Below, piece by piece: positions 8,740-17,403 of a DNA stretch of 64,000 nt. Under the pieces are notes generated by a model. It had not been told where the DNA came from. It was given only the letters and a program-made list of their open reading frames with translations, and did not search any database. Source of the stretch: Betaproteobacteria bacterium (GTDB lineage: Bacteria; Pseudomonadota; Gammaproteobacteria; Burkholderiales; Usitatibacteraceae). Position 1 is the stretch's first letter. Every line of letters begins with the position of its first letter. The translations under genes were made by a program, and so were the position numbers. The DNA is taken from assembly GCA_016711875.1 (NCBI GenBank), contig JADJSD010000003.1, positions 868,001-932,000 on the forward strand, read 5' to 3'.

Positions 8740-10527
8740 CTAGAGCCCCAGCGCCCGCATGCCCTGGTAGAACGCGAAGCTCGCGACCCACGCGAGACCC
8801 AGCGGCCAGGCGATCGCGAGCGCCGTGAATCCGACGCTGCGGGATTCCGTGCGCAGGGTCGCGATCGCGGAGAGGCAAGGCGTGTAGACCAGCGTGAAGA
8901 TCATGAAGCTCGTCGCCGCGACCCAGTCCATGCTGCGCGCGAGTTCGCCCGCGAGCGCATCGCCCTCGAGGCCGTAGATCACCGCGAAGGCCCCGATCAC
9001 CACCTCCTTCGCCACGAAGCCGAACAGCAGCGCCACCGCGAGCCGCTCGTCGATGCCCAGGGGCCCGAGCACCGGCTGGAGGGCATGGCCGATCCAGCCC
9101 GCGAGGGTGGCCGGGCCGGCCGGCGCGGCGCCCACCGGCAGGTGCGTGAGGAGCCAGACGGCGACCACGCCGACGAAGATGAAGGTGGTCGCCCGGCGCA
9201 GGAAATGCTTCACCTCGAGCCAGCCCCGAAGGGCCACCAGCCGCAGCGTCGGCGCGCGCCACGGCGGCAGCTCGATCACGAAGGGCTCGCGGCTCGCGAA
9301 GCGCCCCTTGAAGGCGAGCGCGGTCACGATCACCGCGAGGAAGCTCGTCACGTACAGGCCGAAGAGCACCCAGGGCGCGACCGCGGGGCGGAAGATCGCC
9401 GCCGCGATGAACACGAAGACCTGAAGGCGCGCGGAGCAAAGCGAAAGCGGGATGGTGAGCATGGAGAGCAGTCGCATCGGCCGGTCGCGCATCACGCGCG
9501 TGCCCATGAGCGCCGGCACGTTGCAGCCGAACCCCATCAGCAGCATCACGAAGGCCCGCCCGTCGAGGCCCAGGCGCGCCATCAGCGAATCGGTGAGGAA
9601 GGCGGCCCGCGACAGGTAGCCGCTGTCTTCCACCGCCGCCAGGAAGAAGAAGAACACGACGATCAGCGGCACGAATGCCGCGACGGTCCCCACGCCCGCC
9701 CACACGCCGTCCAGCAGGATTCCGCGCGCAAAATCGGGCAGCGGCGCGAGGAGCGCCTCCAGGGCGGACTTGCGCACGGCATCGAAAAGCGCCTCGACGC
9801 CGTCCTGCAGCGGGGACCCCAGGAGGAAGACGGCCTGGAAGATCGCCAGCATCGCGAGAAAGAAGATCGGCAGGCCCAGCCAGGGGTGCAGCACCACGCG
9901 ATCGAGCCGGTCGCTCGCCGTTTCGGAAAGCCGGGGGGGAACATGAACGTGACGGGCCAGCAGCGATTCGACCGCGGCCTCGCGCCGATGGTCTTCCTCC
10001 AGTGCCTCGCGCAACGCCGCGTCACGCGCCGGACCGGCGCCATCGAGCAGCGACGCGAGGCGACGAACCGCCCCGGCCTGGCCGGTTCCCAGCTTGGCCG
10101 ACAGGGCCGCCACCGGCAGGCCCAGACCCGCGGCGAGGCCCGCTTCGTCGATGCGGATGCCGTGGCGGCGCGCTTCGTCCGTCATGTTGAGCAGGACGAG
10201 CGTCGGCAGGCCCAGCGCCTTCACCTGCAGGGCGAGGGCCAGTTGCCGGTCGAGCTGCGAGGCATTGAGCACGACCACCAGCGCGTCGACGGGAGCGGCC
10301 TCGAGGAAATGCCGCACGACGCGCTCGTCGTCCGAGAAGCCGTGCAGGTCGTAAAGCCCGGGCAGGTCGACGAGCTCGACCATGTGGCGCCCGGCGAGCA
10401 CGCGGGCGCTCGCGAGCTCCACCGTGACGCCCGGCCAGTTGCCGGTTCGCGCCGAGGCGCCCGTCAGCCGGTTGAAGAGGGTCGACTTGCCGGTGTTCGG
10501 CATGCCGACGAGGGCCACGCGCTTCAT
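8740..10527 (-). CDS. feoB: ferrous iron transporter FeoB
   Basis: A 595-residue FeoB. The N-terminal G-protein domain carries G1 GMPNTGKS (residues 8-15), G3 DLPG, G4 NMTD and a G5-like SAK. The membrane part has the two Gate motifs: GFGCNVPALMGTR with PLSLCSAR, and the later LVYTPCLSAIATLRTE. It imports Fe(II) across the inner membrane with GTP-dependent gating. It is shorter than the roughly 770-residue E. coli protein, mainly in the soluble helical region and the C-terminus, as in many betaproteobacterial forms. The start overlaps the feoA stop (ATGA), so the two are translationally coupled. No feoC was found. Confidence 0.95.
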   Translation of the reverse strand: MKRVALVGMPNTGKSTLFNRLTGASARTGNWPGVTVELASARVLAGRHMVELVDLPGLYDLHGFSDDERVVRHFLEAAPVDALVVVLNASQLDRQLALALQVKALGLPTLVLLNMTDEARRHGIRIDEAGLAAGLGLPVAALSAKLGTGQAGAVRRLASLLDGAGPARDAALREALEEDHRREAAVESLLARHVHVPPRLSETASDRLDRVVLHPWLGLPIFFLAMLAIFQAVFLLGSPLQDGVEALFDAVRKSALEALLAPLPDFARGILLDGVWAGVGTVAAFVPLIVVFFFFLAAVEDSGYLSRAAFLTDSLMARLGLDGRAFVMLLMGFGCNVPALMGTRVMRDRPMRLLSMLTIPLSLCSARLQVFVFIAAAIFRPAVAPWVLFGLYVTSFLAVIVTALAFKGRFASREPFVIELPPWRAPTLRLVALRGWLEVKHFLRRATTFIFVGVVAVWLLTHLPVGAAPAGPATLAGWIGHALQPVLGPLGIDERLAVALLFGFVAKEVVIGAFAVIYGLEGDALAGELARSMDWVAATSFMIFTLVYTPCLSAIATLRTESRSVGFTALAIAWPLGLAWVASFAFYQGMRALGL

Positions 10528-10775
10528 GCGGAACCGGGTGCGGCGAGACGGACCTGGATTCCCGCGGCCTCCGCCAACCTCAGAGCGACATCCGTGGTCC
10601 CGAGACGCACTTGAAGGGGGCCGCGCAGCAGCGCCCGGCGCACCAGCTGCAACGGGCGGCCCGTGGAAAACCCCAGCGCCGTCAATCGCTTGCCGAGATC
10701 TTCCGGCGCGTGGACGGCCGCAATCACGCCGTGGTCGCCGGGATTCAGGTCCGAAAGGGGGCGAAGCTCGCTCAT
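10524..10775 (-). CDS. feoA: FeoA, SH3-like partner of FeoB
   Basis: An 83-residue FeoA. LSDLNPGDHGVIAAV opens the SH3-like fold, followed by KRLTALGFSTGRPLQLVRRALLRGPLQVRLG, the typical 'GF..G..v.v....GP..v.v' pattern. FeoA binds FeoB at the membrane and stimulates transport. I chose the ATG at 10775 because it fits the family length and leaves a normal promoter region; a longer in-frame extension upstream has no family similarity. It is the first gene of feoAB. Confidence 0.92.
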   Translation of the reverse strand: MSELRPLSDLNPGDHGVIAAVHAPEDLGKRLTALGFSTGRPLQLVRRALLRGPLQVRLGTTDVALRLAEAAGIQVRLAAPGSA

Positions 10776-10781
10776 GGTTTT

Positions 10782-10800
10782 AATGCGAATGGATCGTATT
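10782..10800. promoter_or_regulatory. imperfect inverted repeat upstream of feoA (candidate Fur site)
   Basis: AATGCGA and TCGTATT form two half-sites (six of seven positions complementary) separated by ATGGA, in an unusually AT-rich patch 7-25 bp before the feoA start. Fur repression is expected for feoAB. The repeat only loosely resembles the Fur consensus and the spacer differs, so this is a tentative assignment. Confidence 0.3.
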
Positions 10801-10862
10801 TGCAGGCTAACCCATTCCCGGCCCCCGATCTTGCGCCCGATCAAGGAGGTGAATGGCGTGCC

Positions 10863-10891
10863 GGCAAAGAAACGGGCGGCCGAAGCCGCCC
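10863..10891 (-). terminator. intrinsic terminator after the DASS transporter
   Basis: Read on the minus strand after the transporter stop (10915), GGGCGGC and GCCGCCC form a perfect 7-bp stem closed by a stable TTCG loop (10874-10891). It is followed by the T-rich GTTTCTTT. This separates the transporter transcript from the feoAB promoter region. Confidence 0.8.
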
Positions 10892-10914
10892 GCTGCCTCC
10901 CCTGCGGGAGGGCC

Positions 10915-12426
10915 CTACTTGATGAACGCCATCCAGGGCAGCCCGATAAGCAGGAAGGCCGCGATGAAGAGGACGCCGAAGATGCCACCCATGATCCAGA
11001 AGTCCTTGGCGGGCAGGTAACCGGAACCGTAGTACACCGGGCTCGGGCCGGTGGCGTACGGGGTGAGCATGCCCATGATGCCGAGCGTGAGGCACAGCAG
11101 CATCGAGAACTGCGCCATGTCGAGGCCCGGGATCGTCGTGCCCACCGCCAGCATGACCGGCAGCAGCGCCGTCACGTGCGCGGTGATGCTCGCGAACAGG
11201 TAGTGCGTGAAGTAGAACACGAGCACCAGGACGACCATCGCCGTGAACGGGGGATAGCCGGCCATGCTGGCGGCCACGCCGTCGGCGAACCACTTCACGA
11301 ACCCGACCTTGCTCAGGCCATCGGCCAGCGCGACGAGGGTCGCGAACCAGGCGAGGGTGTTCCACGCCGACTTGTTCGCCACGATGTCGTCCCAGGAAAC
11401 GACCTGGGTGGCGATCATCAGGCAGATCACCAGCAACGCGGCCGTCGTCGCGTTGATGACGCTGCCGCCGAAGATCCACAGGGCCAGCGCGATCACGACC
11501 AGCACGCCCAGGGTCATTTCCTTGCCCGTGAGAGCGCCCATCTTCTTCAGCTCCTCGCCGGCCCACTTCGGCACCTCCTCGCCCGACTTCACTTCCGGCG
11601 GATAGATGACATAGGCGACGAGCGGGATCGCGACGAGCAGGAGGATGCCCACCGGCGCGAAGGCCATGAACCACTGCGTCCACGTGATGTCGATCTTGGC
11701 CGTCTTCTTCACCAGCTCCAGGGCGAGCAGGTTCGGCGCGAGGGCCGTGAGGAAGAGCGAGCTCGTGACGCACGTGACCGCGATGGCGACCCACATCAGG
11801 TAGGAACCGATGCGCCGGGCCGACGGGTCGTTGGGCTTCGAGTCGTAGAGGGCGGGCAGGTTGCGGATGACCGGGTAGATCGTGCCGCCGCTGCGGGCCG
11901 TGTTGGAAGGCGTGAACGGCGCGAGCAGCGTGTCCGCGATGGTTATGGCGTAGCCCAGGGTGAGCGTGCGCCGGCCCATGGCCTTCACGAGCATGAGCGA
12001 GATGCGCCGCCCCAGGCCCGTCTTCTCGTAGCCCAGCGCGAACATGAACGCGCCGAAGATCAGCCAGACCGTGCTGTTGGAGAATCCGGAAAGCGCCCAG
12101 CCGAGCGAGGCGTTCACGGCCTTGAAGCCGGGCTTCGCGAGCTCCGCCGGCGAGTAGAGGACGTAGGGCGAGAGGATCGCCACGAGCGTCACGCCGATGA
12201 GCCCCACCGCGCCGCCGGGCAGCGGCTCCACCATCAGCGCGACGATGACGCCCGCGAAGATGGCGAAGAAGTACCACGCGTGCTGCGGCAATCCCTGCGG
12301 CGCCGGAAAGAGCGCGATCGCGAGGGTGACCGCGATCGGGAGGATCGCGCGCCAGGGGAAGTGGTGTTCGGGAACCTTCGCGGCGATGACCTTCGTGGGG
12401 CCGGTGCCGGGGATGACGGTGGACAT
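10915..12426 (-). CDS. DASS-family (SLC13/CitT-like) dicarboxylate transporter
   Basis: A 503-residue inner-membrane carrier of the divalent anion:Na+ symporter family. The two signature regions are present: TPSNTARSGGT in the first half and LTPYATGPSPVYYGSGYL in the second, the latter typical of the CitT/TtdT branch that exchanges or symports citrate, tartrate, succinate or fumarate. The ATG at 12426 has an AAAGGA ribosome binding site. Its location downstream of a second DASS gene and frdCAB suggests transport of fumarate/succinate. An FNR-like TTGA-N6-TCAA site lies 77-90 bp upstream and a strong terminator follows. The substrate is inferred from context. Confidence 0.9.
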   Translation of the reverse strand: MSTVIPGTGPTKVIAAKVPEHHFPWRAILPIAVTLAIALFPAPQGLPQHAWYFFAIFAGVIVALMVEPLPGGAVGLIGVTLVAILSPYVLYSPAELAKPGFKAVNASLGWALSGFSNSTVWLIFGAFMFALGYEKTGLGRRISLMLVKAMGRRTLTLGYAITIADTLLAPFTPSNTARSGGTIYPVIRNLPALYDSKPNDPSARRIGSYLMWVAIAVTCVTSSLFLTALAPNLLALELVKKTAKIDITWTQWFMAFAPVGILLLVAIPLVAYVIYPPEVKSGEEVPKWAGEELKKMGALTGKEMTLGVLVVIALALWIFGGSVINATTAALLVICLMIATQVVSWDDIVANKSAWNTLAWFATLVALADGLSKVGFVKWFADGVAASMAGYPPFTAMVVLVLVFYFTHYLFASITAHVTALLPVMLAVGTTIPGLDMAQFSMLLCLTLGIMGMLTPYATGPSPVYYGSGYLPAKDFWIMGGIFGVLFIAAFLLIGLPWMAFIK

Positions 12427-12502
12427 GAGGGGTCCTTTCGTGGCGGCCCGCGGATATCGCGGGCTTTCGCGACAATGTTCCCGCCACGCGGATCGGACTT
12501 TC

Positions 12503-12516
12503 TTGACCCCCCTCAA
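12503..12516. promoter_or_regulatory. CRP/FNR-family type site before the DASS transporter
   Basis: The 14-mer has the form TTGA-N6-TCAA, the core recognised by FNR/CRP-family regulators (FNR itself prefers TTGAT-N4-ATCAA). Its centre is about 32 bp from a weak -10-like AACATT on the minus strand (12474-12479), the spacing of a class II activated promoter. A similar site precedes frdC, supporting shared control. The actual regulator is not known. Confidence 0.45.
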
Positions 12517-12597
12517 CGGCCCTCGCGCGCCGGCGAATCGACCCGCGAATCCGTTTCCCCTTGGTCTCGGGACCAAGGTCCCATTCGGGGCAGCGGG

Positions 12598-14097
12598 TCA
12601 CAGGACACGCGCAACGATCCGCGGAACGACCCCGTAGCCCAGGACGGCGATGACCGCGATCCCGGTGAGATTGAGCACGATCCCCGCCTTCATCATCTGC
12701 GGCATGCGCACGAGCCCCGTGCCGAACACGATGGCGTTGGGCGGCGTGCCTACCGGCATCATGTAGGCGCTGCTCGCGGCGAGCGCGCAGACGATCACGA
12801 GCGTCGGCGGGTCGAGGCCCAGGCCGGGCGCCATCGCCGCGAGCACCGGCGTCATGGTCGCCACCTGCGCCGTGTTGGAGGTCACCTCCGACAGGAAGAC
12901 GGTGAGGGTCACCACAGCGGCGAGCAGCACGAGCGGCGGCAACACGCCCAGGCCCCGCGTCGAGTGGCCGATGAATGCCGAAACGCCGTTCACCTCCACG
13001 GCGGAGGCGAGGCTGAGGCCGCCGCCGAAGAGCACGAGCACGCCCCACGGCAACCGGCTGGCGGTGACCCAGTCCATCGCGCGCACGCCCTTGGCGGCAT
13101 CCACCGGCGCGAGGAACAGCGCGAGCGCGGCGAGGAGGGCGACGCCGCTGTCCGTGAGTCCCGCGAGAGGCTTCACGCCCGCCACCGTGACCGCGCGCAG
13201 GGGCTCGCCGAATATCCACAGGAAGGCGGTGCCGGCGAACACGGCGAGGGTGACCTTCTCGGCGCGGGAGAGAGGGCCAAGCCGGGCGATCTCGGCGGCG
13301 ATCATCTCGCGGCCACCGGGGATCTCGGCGAAGCGCGCCGGAAAGAGCACTTTCGTGAGCAGCACCCACGCGATCGGCAGGAAGACGACCGTGAAGGGCA
13401 GGCCGATCGCCATCCAGTCGACGAAGGAGACCTCCTTGCCGTAGGTCTGGGCGATGAAGCGCACGGCGATGCCGTTGGGCGGCGAGCCGATGAGGGTCGC
13501 GATGCCGCCGATGCTCGCCGAATAGGCGATGGCGAGCAGCAGGCCCACGGCGAAGTTGCGCTCGCCCGGGCCGGGTTCGCCACCGCCGGGTCGCGCCTTC
13601 GTGACGAGGCTCACGACGCTGATCGCGATGGGCACCATCATCGCCGCGCACGCGGTGTTGGAGATCCACATGCTGAGGAACGCCGTCGCGACCATGAAGC
13701 CCGCGGTCATCGCGCCGGGGCGCGTCCCGGTGAGGCGCAGGGTGAAGAAGGCGATGCGCCTGTCGAGACCCCAGCGCTCGATGGCGAGGCCGAGGATGAA
13801 GCCGCCCAGGAAGAGGAAGATCACGTCGGATGCGTAGGGCGCGGCCGCCTTCGCGATCGTCGTGATGCCCAGGAGCGGGAACAGCGTGACGGGAAGGAGC
13901 GCCGTGACCTCGATGTCGACCGCTTCGGTCATCCACCACGTGGCCATCCACGCGACCATCGCCAGCGTCGCCCGGCCGGCCGTCGTGAAGTCAACGGCGG
14001 TGTCCGGCCCCGTCGCGTAGCGGGTCGGCAGGATCCAGAAGACGGCCAATGCGAGCAGGGGGCCGGCCGCGAGGCCGATCCGCCGCAGGGAGAGCAT
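12598..14097 (-). CDS. second DASS-family (SLC13) anion transporter
   Basis: A 499-residue carrier with about 11-12 membrane helices. It has the paired SLC13 signatures ISNTACAAMMVPIA (first half) and SSAYMMPVGTPPNAIVFGTG (second half), which form the Na+ and carboxylate sites. It resembles the SdcS/NaDC branch more than its neighbour, which is CitT-like, so the two are not simple duplicates. Likely substrates are succinate, fumarate or malate. It lies 69 bp after the cytochrome c gene of the frd cluster, and a hairpin in that gap may reduce read-through. Confidence 0.9.
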   Translation of the reverse strand: MLSLRRIGLAAGPLLALAVFWILPTRYATGPDTAVDFTTAGRATLAMVAWMATWWMTEAVDIEVTALLPVTLFPLLGITTIAKAAAPYASDVIFLFLGGFILGLAIERWGLDRRIAFFTLRLTGTRPGAMTAGFMVATAFLSMWISNTACAAMMVPIAISVVSLVTKARPGGGEPGPGERNFAVGLLLAIAYSASIGGIATLIGSPPNGIAVRFIAQTYGKEVSFVDWMAIGLPFTVVFLPIAWVLLTKVLFPARFAEIPGGREMIAAEIARLGPLSRAEKVTLAVFAGTAFLWIFGEPLRAVTVAGVKPLAGLTDSGVALLAALALFLAPVDAAKGVRAMDWVTASRLPWGVLVLFGGGLSLASAVEVNGVSAFIGHSTRGLGVLPPLVLLAAVVTLTVFLSEVTSNTAQVATMTPVLAAMAPGLGLDPPTLVIVCALAASSAYMMPVGTPPNAIVFGTGLVRMPQMMKAGIVLNLTGIAVIAVLGYGVVPRIVARVL

Positions 14098-14137
14098 CGC
14101 GCCCCCTTTCGGGTGCCTCCAGTATTGCCGCGGGATC

Positions 14138-14158
14138 GCCGCCCCGACCGGGGGCGGC
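14138..14158 (-). terminator. GC-rich hairpin between the cytochrome c and DASS genes
   Basis: GCCGCCCC and GGGGCGGC form a perfect 8-bp stem with a five-base loop, just after the cytochrome stop (14167) in the minus direction. No T-run follows, so it may be a weak or Rho-assisted terminator or an mRNA processing/stability hairpin that sets relative expression within the operon. Confidence 0.4.
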
Positions 14159-14166
14159 GTTCGCCG

Positions 14167-14628
14167 CTAGTACTTCGCCTTGATCTTCTCCAGCTGTTCC
14201 TTCGTGACGCCCGGCACGCTCTCCCGGGCCTTGAAGCGGTTCAGGTTCCACGCGCCCTCGCCGAGCCAGGCCTTGATCGTGGCGAGGTTCTTCGCGCGCT
14301 CGGCATCCGTCTCGCCGAGATGCTTGTACATGTTGCCCGGCTTGCCGCCGGCGTTCGCGCCGTCGTCGAGGCGGCGCTGCATCGCGCCCGTGGCGGGCCA
14401 TACCACGTAGCTCATGAACGTCGTGTACGTGTCCATGCGCGGGCCTTCCTTCTTGCGCTTGGCGTCCGGCAGCAGCATCCAGTCGCCGAATTCCGGCGCC
14501 TCGACTCCGTGGCACTCCGAGCAGCCCTTCTTCACGATCGGCGCGATGTCGGCCCGCCAGGTGGGTTCCTGGGCGCCGGCGGAAAGCGCGAACCCGGCAA
14601 GGGCCGCGGCGATGAGGGTTCTCTTCAA
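14167..14628 (-). CDS. periplasmic mono-haem c-type cytochrome
   Basis: A 153-residue protein with a signal peptide (residues 1-19, cleavage before QEP) and one haem-binding motif CSECH at residues 36-40. The region around the motif (APIVKKGCSECHGVEAPEFGDW) resembles cytochromes with a degenerate C-terminal half. Translation appears to start at TTG (14628), since GAGGAGAA lies directly upstream and the signal peptide begins there. It follows frdB by 40 bp in the same direction, suggesting periplasmic electron traffic linked to fumarate/succinate metabolism. A function with FrdCAB is inferred from position only. Confidence 0.85.
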   Translation of the reverse strand: MKRTLIAAALAGFALSAGAQEPTWRADIAPIVKKGCSECHGVEAPEFGDWMLLPDAKRKKEGPRMDTYTTFMSYVVWPATGAMQRRLDDGANAGGKPGNMYKHLGETDAERAKNLATIKAWLGEGAWNLNRFKARESVPGVTKEQLEKIKAKY

Positions 14629-14668
14629 TTCGTTCTCCTCGTTGTTGTATTCCCGCGAAACGGCTGCT

Positions 14669-15415
14669 TCAACCCTTCGTGCCCTGCGCGACCATCTTGC
14701 GCCGCAGGAAGGCGATCTGGGTCTGCAGGGGCAGTTGCTTCGGGCACACGTCGTGGCAGCCCAGGAGCGACATGCAGCCGAAGACGCCGTTGTCGTCGCC
14801 GACCAGCTCGTAGAAATCCTCGTCCGTGCGGTCGTCGCGGGGGTCGAGGCGGAATCGCGCGATCTTGTTGAGCGCCACCGCGCCCACGAAGTCCTCGCGC
14901 ATGCGCGCCGTGCCGCAACCCGCCACGCAGCAGCCGCACTCGATGCAGCGGTCGAGCTCGTAGATCTCCTCGGCCAGGGCCGGGTCCATCGGCGCCTCGA
15001 TGCGCTTGAAGTCGAGCTCCTCCTGCTTCATGTGGACCCAGGTCTCGAGCTTCTCACTCATCCCGCGCATCCACTTGCCCGTGTTCACCGAGAGGTCGCC
15101 GATCAGCTCGAACACCGGCAGCGGGGCGAGCCAGATGTCGTCGGGGAAGGACTGCGTCACGCTGCGGCAGGCGAGGCTCGGCCGGCCGTTGATCATCATG
15201 CCGCAGCTGCCACAGATGCCGGCGCGGCAGACGAAGTCGAACTGCAGCGACGGATCCTGCTTCTCGCGGATCTCGGTGAGCGCGATGAAAAGCGTCATGC
15301 CGGGCGCCTCCTCGAGCTCGTACGTCTGGATGCGCGGCTCGTCGTCGGCCTTCGCGGGGTTGTAGCGAAGGATGTGGAAGCGAAGCTTCCGGTGGCTTTG
15401 GGGGGCGGAGGCCAT
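14669..15415 (-). CDS. frdB: fumarate reductase iron-sulfur subunit FrdB
   Basis: A 248-residue subunit. The [2Fe-2S] cysteines are Cys63, Cys68, Cys71 and Cys83 (FVCRAGICGSCG... LACR). The [4Fe-4S] and [3Fe-4S] motifs follow in CIECGCCVAGC (around residue 150) and CMSLLGCHDVCP. FrdB relays electrons between the flavin of FrdA and the haems of FrdC. It lies 11 bp after frdA. Fold and motifs match the Wolinella-type quinol:fumarate reductase rather than the aerobic SdhB pattern. Confidence 0.93.
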   Translation of the reverse strand: MASAPQSHRKLRFHILRYNPAKADDEPRIQTYELEEAPGMTLFIALTEIREKQDPSLQFDFVCRAGICGSCGMMINGRPSLACRSVTQSFPDDIWLAPLPVFELIGDLSVNTGKWMRGMSEKLETWVHMKQEELDFKRIEAPMDPALAEEIYELDRCIECGCCVAGCGTARMREDFVGAVALNKIARFRLDPRDDRTDEDFYELVGDDNGVFGCMSLLGCHDVCPKQLPLQTQIAFLRRKMVAQGTKG

Positions 15416-15426
15416 GTTCGCGTTCC

Positions 15427-17403
15427 TCAGAATTTTTCGTCGATGCGCTCGTTGCGCCCGCGCAGGACGGGCGGGAGCAGGTGCTCGTACGGCATGAGCG
15501 CCGCCTGCATCGCGAAGCGGTCGTTCGCGTGCTGCGCGCGGATCGCTTCGACCGCCTGCTGCCGGGCGGGCGTATCCGGATGGTCGAGATAGTCCTTCGC
15601 GCCGTAGCCGCGCCATCCCGGGGGCAGTTCCATGCGGCCCACGTCGAGCGGCTCGTAGGCGAGCGTGGGCAGCGTGTCCGATTCGCCCTTCCACGTGGCG
15701 AGAGTGCGCTTGAGCCACTCGGCATCGTTGCGGCGAGGGTGGTCCTCGCGGAAATGCGCCCCGCGGCTTTCCGTGCGCACCGCGGCGCCGTAGGCCACCG
15801 TGAGCGCCACCTTGAGCATGCGCTGCACGCGGTAGGCGGTGACGAGCTCGGGATTGGCCCCGAGCGTCGGCGAACGAAGGCCGATGGCGCGGCTCCTCAC
15901 GAGCAGCTTCTGCAGCTTGTCCACGGCCTCCTCGAGGTCCGCGCCGGTGCGGAAGATGCCGACCTTGGCGGTCATGAGATCCTGCATCTCGCCCTTGATG
16001 ACGGACGCGTCCTCCTTGCCGCCCGCCTTCGTGAATTGCGCGAGCTTCGCCTGCTCGCGCTCGACGAACTCGCGCACCAGCCCCATCGGGACGGTGGGCG
16101 CGTTGGCGATCGCGTCGCAGTAGTCGGCGACGCTCTCGCCGACGATCATCCCGGCGACGACCGTCTCGGCCACCGAATTGCCGCCCAGGCGGTTGAAGCC
16201 GTGCATGTCCCAGCACGACGCCTCGCCGGCGGAGAAGAGACCCTTCAGCGTGGGGCTCTGGCCCGAGGCATCGGTGCGCACGCCCCCCATCGTGTAGTGC
16301 TGGGCCGGACGGACGGGAATCATCTCCTTCACCGGGTCCACGCCCAGGAAGTAGTGGCAGATGTCCCAGACTTCGCGCAGGTTCGTGTGGATGTGCTTCT
16401 CGCCCAGAAGCGTGATGTCGAGCCAGAGGTGCGTGCCGAAACGCGACTGGTGGCCCTTGCCTTTCTTGATGTGCTCTTCCATGCGACGGGAAACCACGTC
16501 GCGGGAGGCGAGCTCCTTTTTCTCCGGCTCGTAGTCGGGCATGAAGCGGTGGCCATCGACGTCCTTGAGGAGCCCCCCGTCGCCGCGGCAGCCTTCGGTC
16601 ACGAGGATGCCGGCCGGGAAGATGCCCGTCGGGTGGAACTGGATCGCCTCCATGTTGCCGAGCGCGGAGGCGCCGGTCTCGAGCGCGAGCGCGTGGCCGA
16701 TGCCTTCGCAGATGACGGCGTTGGTCGTCGTGCGGTACACGCGGCCGGCGCCCCCCGTGCAGACGGCCGTGGCCGTCGCGACGTAGGCGGACACCTCCCC
16801 GGTGATGAGGTCGCGCACCACGGCGCCATAGCAGCGGTTGCCGTCGTGGATGAGCGCGAGGGCTTCCATGCGCTCGTGCACCGGAATCGAGTCGGCGATG
16901 GCCTGGTCCGCCACGGCATTGATCATCGCGTGCCCGGTGCCGTCGGCCGCGTAGCAGGTGCGCCACTTCTTCGTGCCGCCGAAGTCGCGCTGGGCGACGA
17001 GCCCCTGCGCCTCGTCGCGCTCGGTGATGGTGACCTTCTGGCCGTTGATGATGACGGTGCGATCGCCCTTGCGCACGCGGCTCCAGGGCACGCCCCACGC
17101 GGCGAGCTCGCGCACGGCCTTGGGCGCCGTGTTCACGAACATCCGCACCACTTCCTGGTCCGCGCCCCAGTCGGATCCGCGCACGGTGTCCTCGAAGTGG
17201 ACGTCCTCGTTGTCGCCCTGCCCCTTCGCCACGTTGCCGAGCGAGGCCTGCATGCCGCCCTGCGCCGCCTTGGAGTGGGAACGCTTGGCCGGCACGAGCG
17301 AGAGGATGATGGCGTCGTGGCCGCGACGCTTGGCGCCGATGGCGAGCCGCAGGCCCGCGAGCCCGCCGCCGATGACCAGCACGTCGGTATGGACGATCTT
17401 CAT
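15427..17403 (-). CDS. frdA: fumarate reductase flavoprotein subunit FrdA (Wolinella type)
   Basis: A 658-residue catalytic subunit that reduces fumarate to succinate, or the reverse. The dinucleotide motif VIGGGLAGLR is near residue 10. His43 in RSHSKAAQGGM is the covalent FAD attachment site. HPTGIFPAG, LLTEGCRGDGG-like and RGAHFREDHP segments form the active site. Length and motif order follow the Wolinella succinogenes FrdA (about 656 residues) from end to end, including the C-terminal RNER segment. The start overlaps the frdC stop (ATGA). It acts on the cytoplasmic face of the inner membrane. Confidence 0.95.
   Translation of the reverse strand: MKIVHTDVLVIGGGLAGLRLAIGAKRRGHDAIILSLVPAKRSHSKAAQGGMQASLGNVAKGQGDNEDVHFEDTVRGSDWGADQEVVRMFVNTAPKAVRELAAWGVPWSRVRKGDRTVIINGQKVTITERDEAQGLVAQRDFGGTKKWRTCYAADGTGHAMINAVADQAIADSIPVHERMEALALIHDGNRCYGAVVRDLITGEVSAYVATATAVCTGGAGRVYRTTTNAVICEGIGHALALETGASALGNMEAIQFHPTGIFPAGILVTEGCRGDGGLLKDVDGHRFMPDYEPEKKELASRDVVSRRMEEHIKKGKGHQSRFGTHLWLDITLLGEKHIHTNLREVWDICHYFLGVDPVKEMIPVRPAQHYTMGGVRTDASGQSPTLKGLFSAGEASCWDMHGFNRLGGNSVAETVVAGMIVGESVADYCDAIANAPTVPMGLVREFVEREQAKLAQFTKAGGKEDASVIKGEMQDLMTAKVGIFRTGADLEEAVDKLQKLLVRSRAIGLRSPTLGANPELVTAYRVQRMLKVALTVAYGAAVRTESRGAHFREDHPRRNDAEWLKRTLATWKGESDTLPTLAYEPLDVGRMELPPGWRGYGAKDYLDHPDTPARQQAVEAIRAQHANDRFAMQAALMPYEHLLPPVLRGRNERIDEKF

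Noticed and set aside
10842..10880. A near-perfect AAGGAGGTGA ribosome binding site on the plus strand followed by ATG
   Set aside because: Spacing to the ATG is too short, the resulting peptide is unlike any protein, and it runs into the terminator hairpin and the antisense of the transporter.
10663..14871. A 1,402-codon plus-strand open frame across the transporter region
   Set aside because: Low-complexity Arg/Asp/Glu/His composition, antisense to clear DASS transporters and a cytochrome gene. It is a GC artefact.
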